In this document: one piece after another, positions 36,782 through 48,425 of the stretch
Layout of the letters: the number at the start of each line of letters is the position of its first letter
Position numbering within the stretch: the stretch's first letter is position 1
Origin: Coniella vitis
Lineage: Eukaryota; Ascomycota; Sordariomycetes; Diaporthales; Schizoparmaceae
DNA: 64,000 bases
NCBI GenBank assembly: GCA_011317545.1
Contig: WUJK01000008.1
Coordinates: 992,001-1,056,000 of the forward strand
Reading direction: 5' to 3'
The notes under the pieces: generated by a model
Database searches by the model: none
What the model was told of the DNA's origin: nothing
The model's input: the letters and a program-made list of their open reading frames with translations, nothing else
Translations under genes and position numbers: made by a program

Positions 36782-39008
36782 ATGGCAACCGATCTCACGC
36801 GTGGCTTCTGGGGCTACCCCGTGCCCATCAAAGGGTCAGTATCCAGCAGCCCGCGGCATCTTCTTCGTAACCTCTCGACTCACTCTCAACATCTGCTGAC
36901 CATGGCTCCAGACCACACCATCCGTACAAGGCTGAGCACAAGTCCAACCCGGCTCTGCGAGGGTGGATCCTGGTGCCCGCCGTCTACGCCATGGAATACA
37001 TCCGACCCGTACGCGAGCTTGTCTGGGCCAACGCTGGTTTCTCCTCTTTGCGCGACGTGCGGAGGGAAATCGAAGACTATGAGCCGTTGCATGACCCAAC
37101 CGTTGTGCCCCTAGATCCAAAGTTCCTTCAGCCCGCCGGCAATGGTGCGTCTTGTTCCCACGGCGGTAGTGGAAGCAGCAGCAGCAACGACGACGACGAC
37201 GACGACGACGGCATCCCAACTCCTTCGTCCCCCTCCCCCTTGCCCAAGCCTCTGTCTTCCAATACCTACCACTCGGCCTCGACATACCGCAGCCTCTTCC
37301 TCTCTGGCGAACTCACCCCCACCGACGTTGCAAAGGCCATCCTCCCCTTGATCCGGCGCGACATCGAGCCCAAAGGCGCGCACTACCTCTATTTCTTCGA
37401 CAGCAAAGCCGAGCTCGTCCTCCAAGCCGCCGAGGCATCCACACAGCGCTACCGCGAAAAACGCTCGCTAGGCCCTCTAGACGGCGTCCCTTGCGCCGTC
37501 AAGGACGAGTACGACGTCGACGGCTACAAGAGCTGCCTGGGCTCCGCAAACGACTACACCGCCGTGCCGCGACCCGGGTTCTCCTCGGCAGCCGCCGACA
37601 GCATCGCCTCCTGGACCGTCCAGCGCCTCCAAGCCGCGGGCGTCGTCCTTGTCGGCAAAACAAGCATGCACGAATTCGGCCTCGACACAACGGGCAACCA
37701 GCCCGTCTACGGCACCCCGCGCAACCCCTTCCACGAAGGTTACTACACGGGCGGCTCCTCGTCCGGCACAGGCGGCGCTGTTGGCCTGGGCCTGATCCCC
37801 ATCGGCCTGGGCTCCGACGGCGGCGGCAGTATCCGGATCCCCGCCAGCTACTGCAACGTCTTTGGGCTCAAGCCGACGCACAACCGCCTTTCCTTCCACC
37901 CGGGCGAGAACCACAGCAACTCGTGCGCTGTGCTAGGGCCCCTGGCGTGCGATATGGAGTCGCTCGCGCAGGTGTTCGAAGTGATTGCGGAGCCGCATCC
38001 AACGTCGCCGTTTGCGTCGCCGCTCGTCCCCAGGCTGCCGTCTGCGGCGGAGATGTTGGCGCTCACGCCATCGGGCAAACGGGGCGCCAAGAAGTTGGGG
38101 ATTGTGAGTGCGTGGTTTGACGACTGCGCGCCGGCTGTGCGGGAGCTGTGTCGTGGGATGGTGGGCAGGCTGGTCGCGGAGCGCGGGTACGAGCTGGTTG
38201 AGATTGAGATTCCGTTCTTGAAGGCTGGGCAGAATGCCCATGCATTGACGGTGCTGACGGATGCGTCGACGCTGTTGCCCGAGTATGGAAACTTGACGTG
38301 GGGAAACCGGTATGGGCTTTTTTTCTTCTTCTTCTTCTTCCTTTTTGTTTCGTTATTCCCTCTCTGGATCTTCCATCTCATATACACTGCAAACAACACA
38401 CTAACACACACTCCCAACAAAAAAAAAAAAACAGTATCCTCCTCGCCCTCGGTCGCACATCCCCCGCAACAGACTACCTCCTCGCGCAGAAACTCCGCCG
38501 CTGCCTCATGACACACCTTTCGCACCTCTGGAAGCAACACCCAGGCATGCTCATCGTCACCCCCACAACAGCCTGCACAGGCTGGCCCATTCGATCGTCC
38601 TCTTCCTCCCTCTCTAGCGAGCTACGCTACGGTCTCAGTGATGGAGACCGCACGATTGAGAGTATGCGCTATGTTTGGCTGGCGAATCTGTGCGGATTGC
38701 CGAGCATCAGTGTACCCGCTGGCTTTGCGAGTGCGCAAGGGGATGGAGACAGGGTCTGTGGCGGCGGTGAGGGTGCTGGAGAACAGGGAAAGGTGCCGGT
38801 GGGCTTGATGGCCACGGGCGAGTGGGCTGCTGAGAAGCTGCTGGTTGAGTTTGGCGTGGAGGCTGAGGCTGTGGGACGCGGTGCCACCCATGATAGAGGG
38901 AGTGCTCAGGGTAAGAACTCTGCGGGAGCGGGTGTGACGCCGGCGAGGTGGGTTGATGTGGTTGCGTTGGCGCAAGCGCAAAAGAGGAGTCGAGAGCGTG
39001 TGTTCTGA
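36782..39008 (+). CDS. Amidase-signature family hydrolase
   Basis: Three exons: 36782-36834, 36912-38309 and 38435-39008 (674 aa), with introns of 77 and 125 bp. The joins restore 'YPVPIKGPHHPYKAEHKS' and 'GNRILLALGRTSPATDY'. The amidase triad fits the family spacing: Lys215 ('PCAVKDEYDVDG'), Ser300 in 'GGSSSGTGG' and nucleophile Ser324 in 'GSDGGGSIR'. An Asp-rich run (about residues 115-121) and a Gly-rich insertion near residues 610-630 are low-complexity. Relatives include fatty-acid amide hydrolases, acetamidases and GatA. This fungal subgroup has an N-terminal extension and no assigned substrate that I know. There is no signal peptide, so it is likely cytosolic. Confidence 0.9.
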
Positions 39009-39398
39009 GCAAGTGAGCATATTCGACTTGCGATTTGTCTTGGGCTTTTTAAGTCTTGTTTGGTGGGAAGCTTTTGGCTGTTTCCTTTCAGTGTTGTGTT
39101 CAGACCGCTCAAGAGAAGATGTACAGATTACATCAATAGAGAACATGTTTAGACGAATGGAGACCCAAACTGGTTCCGTTGACCTGTGGTGATGCTGTTG
39201 GGGAGAAAAGAGATCACACCGGTAGACTCACTCCAAGTCCTTGTGGAACCTCAGAGAGATAAATTCATCGCAAGTTCAACCCAAGAAAAAAAAGAAACTG
39301 TGTATAAAACAAAAGCTACCAAGTGTCTATCTCGCTGGAGAGAAGAACACTACCGACAACAACTGTAACAGGCCGAGGCCATCACACAGAACCAGCAC
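39009..39398. other. Short intergenic region between convergent amidase and rhamnosidase genes
   Basis: 390 bp between two stop codons on opposite strands, holding the two 3' ends. No hairpin terminator or gene is evident. Confidence 0.5.
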
Positions 39399-41456
39399 TC
39401 AGCTCACAACAACACTGTGGTCCCCACCCGCTACATCGCTCACCAGAACAGTATCAAACACAACCCCGGTCTTGCGCGCCCACGTTGTCTTGACTTTGTG
39501 TCCATCCACACTCACACTCGGCTGCACGCCCTGTTTCAGCACAGGAAGCGTCAAGCTTCCCACCGTGCCCGCCGGCGTGCTAATCGAAGCACTGTACCCG
39601 TTCCGACCTTTGACATTGTTTGTTTTCCACGAAGCAGCAAACTTGCCCAAACTTGTGACGAACCCACCCTCTGCAAAAGTCAGATCCCCAAATTGCGGCG
39701 CAAAGCTCCACGTGCTTCCCACACGGCCTGTAATGCTCAAGCCCAGGACGTACTCTGTCAGTGCCGAAGTTGGGCCTGACGACCACCCGTGCGAGTGCGA
39801 GACGTAGCTAAAGTCATTGTCGTATCCGCGTGCCCAGCGGTACCCAAACGTGCCGTTGGTCAGATAACCCTCGATGACGGTGGACTGCGAGCCGTTGGGA
39901 TTGTTGAGATACCAGCCCCAGCTGCTGCGGATGACCTCTAATGCGCGCTCTGTCTGCCCGATGGTTAAGTGGGCTTGCAGCTCGAAGCTGCTGATAAAGG
40001 GAGAGATGTTGCCGGGTAGTTCGGGGCTCTCGGGCCCGATGGGCGTCCAGTTCTCGGTCAGGCGGGAGGAGATGCTCTGTGCGGTTGACGAGTCTGCGCC
40101 GACGAGTCCAAAGAGGATGGACATGCTGTTGGCGTCTTGAGGATGGAGGGTCGTTGCGGTGGCGTTGTCCTTGAAGGCGCCGTAAGAGTAGTCGAAGCAG
40201 TACTCCAGGGTGGCGTTTTGCAAGGAAGATGCACGGGATAGCCAGAGGGTGCTGTTGTCCGTGTCGCCAACCCAGCTTGCCAATGAAGAGCCGGTGTCAA
40301 GAGTGCGATAGAGAATCATTTGTGCTTCAGACATATTGAAACCCGTCTGCAGACGGGCCCAATCGCGCGTTCCGGTAACATTGAGGAGACCCGTGGAGAG
40401 AACTTTGCCATAGATAAAGTCCATGGCACGAAGATAGCCATCGTAGTTCTCCGCCAAAAAGGCCGTGTCGTTGGTGTAGAGGAGGTAATTGTAGGTTCCG
40501 ATCATGGTCCACATGTGGTATGTGTCGCTGTTCTGTTGGAGGAGAGGCGGTCCGGCCTCTGGAAAAGAACCGTCGGCATTTTGGTTGTTGTACATGGTCT
40601 GCAGGGCGTTCTTGACGCTATCCAGGTCTCCTATCGAGACAAATGTTGAAGGCACAGCAATGCCCATGTCGCCGGGCCATACGGCTCGGTCACGCTTTGC
40701 GCCATCGACAATGATAGTGTCCCCGGGCCCCAGAGTGCCATTGTTTGCCCAGCCAGTGTGCAGGAAGGGCACCCGTCGGCCAAAATTGACAGGGACAGCA
40801 TTCGTCTGCAAAGTGTACGCGCCGGAGTACCAGATGGAGTTGAGCAAGCTGTCGGAACTGTGGAAGTATCCTTGGTATGCCTTCAGATTGGACCAGGTGG
40901 GCTGGAAGCCAATTTCGATCTCTATTGTCGACAAGTCAACAGATGCAGTGTCGGTAATGAGGAACAGCGTCACATAGCGGAATCCGCCACGCAGTCGCTC
41001 GTCAGGCGCGACATAGCTGACTTCGCCTGGGCCGGTAAAATTGGCGTAGATGGCACCGTCAGGGCCGACAAACTCGCCGTTCGATGAGTCAGACCACTCG
41101 CCTATCCAGTTCTTGGCTTCAGTAAAGGCAATTCCTACAGCGCCTGAGCTGTTACCAGAGGCGGTGAATTCCAGGTGGATGATGCCGCCGACTTCCTTTC
41201 CAAAGTCGAAGACCAGTTGCGAACCATTGCTAGCAAGGGTAGCAGAGCCATGCCACGAGCCAATGATTTCACCACTACTCGCAGCTAGGACGGACTGAGG
41301 AGAGACGAGCCGTGAATCAGGGGCATAGATATTGTCTTCCCACACGCCTGGAAACGCGGTATCTGTGATGGTGCTGCAGGTCGTATCGCGCCAGCAGGCG
41401 TCGCCCAGGACGGGCCCAGCCGCTAGCAGGCCAAAGAGCAGTCCGAGTGCAATCAT
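39399..41456 (-). CDS. Secreted GH78 alpha-L-rhamnosidase-like enzyme
   Basis: Single exon, 685 aa, starting at the ATG at 41456. A signal peptide ('IALGLLFGLLAAGPVLG') points to secretion, and there are many N-glycosylation sequons. After a beta-rich N-terminal part (about residues 50-190), a six-hairpin (alpha/alpha)6 barrel begins near residue 200. Key stretches are 'FLHTGWANNGTLGPG', 'DGAKRDRAVWPGDMG', 'NADGSFPEAGP', 'TRDWARL', 'ANSMSILFGL' and 'SHSHGWSSGPTSALTEYVLG'. This matches the fungal GH78/rhamnosidase six-hairpin fold, which removes rhamnose from plant glycosides or pectin. In bacterial enzymes a Glu follows the 'RD' of the barrel motif; here it is Arg, so catalysis and substrate should not be assumed. 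It is monocistronic with a long upstream region. Confidence 0.85.
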   Translation of the reverse strand: MIALGLLFGLLAAGPVLGDACWRDTTCSTITDTAFPGVWEDNIYAPDSRLVSPQSVLAASSGEIIGSWHGSATLASNGSQLVFDFGKEVGGIIHLEFTASGNSSGAVGIAFTEAKNWIGEWSDSSNGEFVGPDGAIYANFTGPGEVSYVAPDERLRGGFRYVTLFLITDTASVDLSTIEIEIGFQPTWSNLKAYQGYFHSSDSLLNSIWYSGAYTLQTNAVPVNFGRRVPFLHTGWANNGTLGPGDTIIVDGAKRDRAVWPGDMGIAVPSTFVSIGDLDSVKNALQTMYNNQNADGSFPEAGPPLLQQNSDTYHMWTMIGTYNYLLYTNDTAFLAENYDGYLRAMDFIYGKVLSTGLLNVTGTRDWARLQTGFNMSEAQMILYRTLDTGSSLASWVGDTDNSTLWLSRASSLQNATLEYCFDYSYGAFKDNATATTLHPQDANSMSILFGLVGADSSTAQSISSRLTENWTPIGPESPELPGNISPFISSFELQAHLTIGQTERALEVIRSSWGWYLNNPNGSQSTVIEGYLTNGTFGYRWARGYDNDFSYVSHSHGWSSGPTSALTEYVLGLSITGRVGSTWSFAPQFGDLTFAEGGFVTSLGKFAASWKTNNVKGRNGYSASISTPAGTVGSLTLPVLKQGVQPSVSVDGHKVKTTWARKTGVVFDTVLVSDVAGGDHSVVVS

Positions 41457-44400
41457 GTTTGCAGGTATGGCGCCCCTGACGATGATTCACCAAACCGATC
41501 CTCACAAGGAGGCCCAAACATGTGTTATATCCTTCCAGGGTGGCCATCGCCACAACATGTCACGCCCGCTTGACCGACTGTTGGTTCTGGGATCTGGCCA
41601 ATGAGGGACGGGAGAGGTAGACGACAACAAAGAACAAACAGTATGCTTCGGTGCATTGTGAGGGCCGAGCCCATGCTAAATTATCCGGAATGGAAAGATT
41701 GGCGTCAGGAAAACAACCGTGCAGAGGTTTGCATATGAGCAAAGAGAAGCAACTTGTGAACGGCCAACATTGACGTCGCTTAGAGAGGAGAAAGAGAAAC
41801 TCGGGGAGAATCCCTGTAATGCGGGGGAAGACAGACAATCCGGGGGTCCCGCATTCTCGCTCGATTTGAGCCGAGACGAATGTCAAGGTTGTTTCCGCGA
41901 TACAGCCGCAAAGGAGACCCCCCCGACAACCTTCCCTCGGATATCCAGAGCGGGAATCCTCAAGGTCGAAGAAGGGCTTCAAACGCGCTGGGCTCACGGA
42001 GAATCTCGGTACGAGGCATTCTCCTGTTGTCGAGGGCACATGCTATAGAGCGACACATCTTCCTGACTGCTGGTATGTCACGTGGGAATAGTTATCATTG
42101 TCCTTGAATGTTACTCACGGGAACCGTGACCTGACCATTGTTTGTCGCGCATGTTGGCCTGAATAGACGTTGATGAGCAGCAAGAGACCAGTCGGCAGAC
42201 TTGCCATGCCAGCCTTACAAGACGTTGGGAAAGATGTAGCGTGGTTGAGATCAATCAACATCCAATCTCTGAGGCCTGCATAGTAACTGGACCTCAGACT
42301 CACCCTCACCCGGTGACCCAGTGGAATAGACTGTCAAAAGCCAAGAGCCGCATGGTGCTGGGCAGACTGACCGCCTAGTGAACTAGAGATATAAATCTCT
42401 GCATTATGAGACGAAGGTGGATCCGAGTTTGTGACATGGCAAGATGCGATGTTACACAATCGACCTGTAGATCATGTGCGGCTTTCAGGCTTGTCCAACC
42501 CCAGCTGTTGTCTGGGCCTCGAGCTCGACAAACGGGTCTTTGTTGGCGTCACTACCCGCCCGTTGCGCCTTGTGTCACAGCCACAAGATGCGTACGCAAA
42601 GGTGGGTTGTCCTATGAGAGCTGGACTTCGTATCGCCGTCAAATGTGATTGCACGCGTTCATGACAGGTCCTAAGCATGTCTCGGGCTCCGTGGGAACGT
42701 TACAAGGAGGCTCAAGGTCCCCCAATCTAACAACACACTGTACCGTCAGTGTAGGTGAACAGTATCATTAGACATGGGCGTCGCATGGCAGCGTAGTATA
42801 GCCACTGCAGATACCGACTCGTTGTATCCCGAGTTTACATATCAAACGCGGCCGTTGCCACTATCGTGCTTGAACAAGGTTGTTGCTGCGTTTGATATTG
42901 CTTCGACCGTCATCGTCCTCTAAAGCTCCAGGACGTACGAGGGAATTCGTCGAATCTGCAACTCATGCTGAAAGGCCTGTACCGCCACTTCGGCAATATG
43001 ATACAGCTGACCTGGCTGCAGATGTACGCCGCAGAGCATCACAAACAGTGAAGACTTGGTCAACATCTGTATGAAAGATCTCCGTCCCAGAAGTAGAACA
43101 TCCCCAGTCTTTGCCGTAGCCAATCTCGGTTGCCACGGGCCGGAGCGCCAATGTGGGTCGCTGTCAAGACGGTTATCAATGCTGGAAAATATGGGAAGAC
43201 AGATTCTGGCTTGTGCTCATCCTGGGTTGAGTGCTAGGTTGGTGGTATTTGTGGCACGAAGCAGCTGTCATCTCGGTTGGGGACATCAGACGGTGCTATG
43301 GCTCTCTTGAGGGATTACTATGTAGAGGTAGGTAATCTCGGTCCAGTAGCCTTGCCGTGCTCGATCGAGGCAACCTGATGGCCCAATGTGACGAGCTGAG
43401 ACCTCATCTCTTTTGCTCAGCCAGACGATCTTGGGATTCTGGGCATGTCTTTCGTCATTGCTTCCCGCCCTGCAACCAAGTTTGTCAGCTTCAAGCAGTG
43501 CAGCAGATCGGTTGTCGACATACGAAGGCCTTGAAATGAGGCGCGCAGAAGTGGATCTCCCTGGGCTGTTGGCCAAGGACGGTACGATGGACGAGCAGGG
43601 CCGTGACGGACGAAGCATGACAGCCATTTGATTGTGGTGGTAGGCGATGGCCCTGAATGGAGTGGAGGAGCGAGGCACAGCGCTGTGGGCGCTACTATGT
43701 ACTATGTAATGCAACCCTCTGGGGGGAGGCTTCTTGCAGTGGCAGAGTGGTTGTACAGCGTCCAGGATACGGGGGACCCTGCGGGTTGGGCGCCTATCAG
43801 AGACAATTTACGATACTATGGCATTTCATAGTATGCTATGCACTATGGAGGCATGTACTGAAGTAGGTCCTGCTGGCCTCTCAGTTCTAGGCTACTGATC
43901 AGCAATGGAGACAGACCCACTTCTGCCCCGGCCGTTCCTAGGGCAGCTCCTGGGCAGCTCTCTTCTAGAAGGGCGATGGGAGCCGAGCCAAAAATCCCAT
44001 ATGGGACGATAGTGCTGTTTACTGCAGCGCTGCCAGACGGCACGCCACATTCCCGTGGTTTCGCAGCACCTGATGGCTGCTGCCTTCATTCTTGCGACAT
44101 CTATAACGGACCCCTGCCCTATTGCCAGTACAGCCAGCAAGTACCTACCATGCCTACCTAGGTACCGCAAGCTTTGAATGTATGCTTGTTTAGTGCTGCA
44201 GGTGTGCTTATAGTTCTTTTGCTGTGTGAAACCAGCCGAGTCTCCAACGAACCACATTGGACTTTCTTGTGCTACCCATGAACAAATTGGTCTCTGACGT
44301 AATTTGGCGTCGACATTATTTTTGGTTTGGTCTGTCTAGCCTTACGTCCAAAAAAAAAAAAAATACTCGAGGTCTTGGTCCCCAAGATGGTGAATGAGAT

Positions 44401-45237
44401 TGCTTCCTCTCTATCTTCCCTCTTTGCTTGGCTGCAATGCCCTGCGCGGCATCTGTTGATCAAATACAGAACAGTCGAGAACAGACGGGGGTCCTTGTTG
44501 CCTGGCCCACCCGCTGAATCCACGCAGTCAGTGCAGTCAAGGCTTGTACCAGTCAATGGGCTCTACTAAGCCAGCGCATACGGCACAGCACCAAGCACTA
44601 GCACCAGCACCAGCATCAGCAGTCCAATCACTCAAAGCCACCCCCCTGAGCCTTGACAGCCGCCCCAGCTACAAAGTACATACATAGTAGTATCATCTCA
44701 ACCATCACACGCCCCCCCTCAAAACCCCCAGCACGGAGGCCGGAGCACTTCAACATTGCGTTCGGTTAGCCCCGAGGCCACCACCAACCTGCCCACGCCT
44801 CCGCGAGATCCACTCGCATCGCTCATCTCCTGAATCGACCACCTCTTGTATCGCTCGCTGCTCGGCTCTGAACGACACTGGTCGACGCGGAGCCTGCCTC
44901 TGCCGCTGTGCCTGTCCATCACCACCGAGACCACCGTCTTCGTCCCGCCGTTTCCTGCCTCTGCCACACGCTCTCCGTCCAGCTCCTGCCTACTGGCCAT
45001 CTCCACGGCCTCTGCCCTGCTTCTGTCCGCTGTTTGTCTGTCTGTCTCTCGCCGACACATCCAATCCGCGTCCTGCTCGCTCATCAGACCGATCCTCTCA
45101 GCCCTTGACAGTGACGCGACAAACCTTTTCCTCCCCGACGCTTGGAACTTCAGCCGACCGACCGGACCAGGGCAGACACCAGGGGGGAACTGCTGGCTGA
45201 TGAAAGGCCTTGGGACGAGGCCTCTCCTCGACTCCAG
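41457..45237. other. 3.8-kb intergenic region between rhamnosidase-like and Zds1-like genes
   Basis: This is the largest gene-free stretch of normal composition. Open frames on both strands (up to 195 codons, 44719-45306 on -) lack ATG starts or motifs and look fortuitous. The left end is the GH78 promoter. About 44570-45237, with CAGCAC/CTCTGC-rich composition, is the probable promoter and 5' UTR of the Zds1-like gene. A 13-bp A run is at about 44351-44363. TACTATGTA-like motifs and a partly palindromic CATAGTATG stretch lie at 43690-43850. A transcribed non-coding RNA or small gene cannot be excluded. Confidence 0.4.
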
Positions 45238-48200
45238 ATGATGGTGCGTTGCTGCCTCTCTCTGTGTGCTTGCTTGACCATTTGCGCGTCTCCTGTTGGA
45301 CAACAAAGTGGTGGCGGCTTCTTGAAAGGATGCTGCTGCAATGCGGGGTCTGAATTAGACTGTCGTTGTTGTTGTTGTTGCTGGGTGCTGGTTTGGCCTG
45401 TAGCCGTATCCCATGGCCACCAAGTCGCCATGTGCTCCTCGAATTTCAACAATGCTACTCATTACGAAACAGAACTAACATAAAAAAAAACACTTTTCCA
45501 GACCTCATCTAGGCCTCGCGATGTTGACGGCAGCTTTGCAAGCCGGCGCCATCATGCCAACACGCTCTCTATCTCAGACCCGAGCCACCATGTCACCGAG
45601 GCAATAGGTACTCTCTACGGCTCCGACGATAACGATTCCGACACCGAGTCTCGCGAAAACCGCAAAAGCCGCCCATTAAGCTTCCTGTCCTATGGCGAGG
45701 ATCAGCTGCCGAGTCGGACTAGAGAGAGCGACGATTCAGAAGACTCTTTGTCTCGTCCGCCCCTGCAACGCTCACACTCCGATGGCACCCTTTTGTCGCC
45801 CCATGACGCCAATGCGGGCTCTGGTGCAAAACAGTCAGGTGCCAGGCCGTCACGATTGTCGGTGAATAGAATGCCATCATATGAGGCGGCGCCCCTGTCA
45901 CCCACTGGCTCCTTGCCGCCTCTTTCGCCAACGCCTTCGCTGCGGGACTTTCAGGCTGCAGAGGGGTCTATGCCAATGACAAATATTGATAACCCGAGGG
46001 ACATTGCTCAGGAGTTGAGCAACCTGCAGGCATTACGACGCATGTCCATGGATGTAGGCAGCGACCCCGACTTGATGCCTTTTCAGGGCATAGTACCTAT
46101 CCCCTCGATAGCGCCCTCTGGCGACGATGACGAGTCCGATCCTTCAAGACTACTATGGGTCCCTGCCAACGTGCACCCCGAGCTGGCCCCGGAACAATTC
46201 AAGAGCTTCCTCGAGCGAAGAGTTTCATCCATGAAGAGGCGCTCTGGAGAATCCGTTCTTTCCTCTGAAGGCAACGTCTCACGCAATGGCTCCTTTGGCG
46301 GTGCGAACCTGCGGCGTACCAAGTCAAAATTGTCCCGTCAGATTGATAACTCGGGCGGTCGTGGAGGCGAGGGATATGTCGATGGCGCCGAGAGACTGGA
46401 GCGGCAAAAGTCACTGCATGGCTACGCGACTCCCGAACTGAGTCTGGAAGAGCTGGTCAACGACCCGGCAAAGGCTGTCCAAAAACTCACCAGAGATGCA
46501 TCGGAAGGCTCGTCAACCGATGTGATCTTGCCTGTAGCCCCGGGCATGGGCTTGCGGCGGTCGACACGAACGCAGTACCGGAAGGGAGGGAGCGTGCGTG
46601 GGGACCGTTCAACCTTTTCCAAACGCATGGCCCAGAGAGTCTCAGAATCAAGCGATGAACCGATGCCCGTCATGCCAAAGCTAGACACATCTCCTGGACA
46701 TGGAGTATCCCGGGTTCAACCGGAACCAACATCAACAGCAGAGAACTTCTCGAGACCCAAGAAGTCCGTCAGGCGGCAGCAGGGCTTTTCACACGATTCG
46801 AACGACCCTGCAAATCTTAGCGGCGACTACCCAGCCGAACAGACCACTCGAAAAACCACCGCGCACCAAGAACAGCCTAGCCACGGCAGAAATACGTCGG
46901 ATCCGGAAGAGCCACAGCGTACGGTCGAACATGCACCTTATATTGAGCAGACACCTCAGTTTGAGCAGCTGGACGCCTCGAGACAATACCCTGAGCGGTC
47001 ATCTTCACAGTCTACACGAGCACAGCAGCCTCAAGAGGCACAGGCTCCCCCGGTGCCACAACACCGAGGAGAGCAACGAACGTATTCGCGGGACGCCAAG
47101 CGACCACCGCCTGGTCGGCAGGGCATTACGCCTGCACCTCTTGACAATGTTCCAGGCAACACGACACAGACCATGAACGACCTGGCATCTCCTGGATTGA
47201 TGACCGGAATGAATACAAACCGAACCGACAATCTGACCGTGGTGCCGACCTTTACCGTGGAATCTGATCGGAAAAAGAGGGACAGCGACAGTGAGTCTAC
47301 CAAGTCCAGCAGTGGCTGGAAATGGTTCAAGAGCGAGGATAAGAAGAAGAAGGAAAAGGACAAGGATCGAGACGAATTAGCCAGAAGATCGAAGTCACTC
47401 AAATCGGCCGAAAAGCCACACGAAAACGCTCGGCTGGACGTTCTACAAAATGCTGTGGAGAATGTTGTCGCAAAGGGAAGGGAGAGTCTGCTTTTAGATC
47501 GCGACAGCGTCGACAACAAATTTCAAGACGAACGCAGGAAGGACGGCATGCGGAAGTCTAGCGATGGCAAGAAGGAAAAGGATGGATTCTTCGGCTCCAT
47601 CTTTGGCAACAAGAAGAAGTCGGACAGAGATTCTTCGAGCAGAAAGCAGCTGCGGCCTCCTTCGCCTGAAGCACCACCCCCAAGACAGCTCCGGCCCGAT
47701 GTTGACTACCCATATACGAGATTCCCAATCCTGGAGGAGCGAGCCATCTATCGCATGGCACACATTAAGCTTGCCAATCCTAAACGGAACCTCCTTTCGC
47801 AAGTTCTGCTTAGCAACTTTATGTATTCGTACCTCGCCAAGATCCAAGCCATGCACCCGCAGCTTCAGGTGCCGGTATCGCCCCAACAGAAGCGCCTGGA
47901 GGAGGAGCGGCGGCGCAAGGAGCAGGAGGCGCAACAGGCCTACCTGGAACAGCAGATGCAACAGCAGTCGGCTCAAAACAGCATCGACCAGTACAACTTC
48001 GAGTACCACCGGGTTAGCAACTAATATTTCCTCTTGTTCCCATTCTATGCACAACAAACCATATTTCTTTTTTTTTAAAAAAAAGAAATCCGTCAGATCT
48101 TTCTTTATGTTTTTTTCCTCCTATCCATAACATCCATTTTCTTCTGTGCCACGCAACATATTATCATCTCGCAAGCTGGTCCTAACAATAATCCCAGCCT

Positions 48201-48425
48201 GCTGATCACTATGGTGACTCGGAGGGTGAATACGTCGATGAGAACGGTGAGCTGTACGACTATGACCAGGGCGATGCACATGGGGGATACCATGGCCAGA
48301 ACGGCGACTACGGATACGGGCAAGATCCATACGAGCAGCAGCAGCACCATTACCAACAGCAGCAGCAGCAATACTACGACGGCCATGACCCGCAACGACA
48401 TCAGGACGAAGAAGAAATGTGGTAA
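45238..48425 (+). CDS. Zds1-like regulator with C-terminal Zds_C domain
   Basis: Three exons: 45238-45243, 45502-48012 and 48198-48425 (914 aa). The first coding exon is only ATG ATG before a 258-bp intron. No other in-frame ATG precedes the conserved start ('RPRDVDG', 'SISDPSHHVTEAIGTLYG'). The second intron (GTTAGC, branch CCTAAC, acceptor CCCAG) hides a stop at 48022 and leads to a Tyr/Gln-rich tail ending 'DEEEMW'. Most of the protein is low-complexity Ser/Pro/Arg. Near residues 738-785 is the Zds_C motif ('YTRFPILEERAIYRMAHIKL', 'LLSNFMYSYL'), followed by a Glu/Gln-rich coiled coil. Yeast Zds1/Zds2 bind PP2A-Cdc55 through this domain and control mitotic entry and polarity. Likely a cytosolic or cortical regulator. 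Confidence 0.85.

Noticed and set aside
37111..37914. Long - strand frames inside the amidase gene
   Set aside because: Shadows of a GC-rich coding region with clear catalytic motifs on the + strand.
41560..42039. 159-codon - strand frame in the GH78 promoter region
   Set aside because: No ATG start and no recognisable domain.
44719..45306. 195-codon open frame on the - strand upstream of the Zds1-like gene
   Set aside because: It opens at TTG, lacks motifs and lies antisense to the CT-rich leader, where long antisense frames arise by composition.
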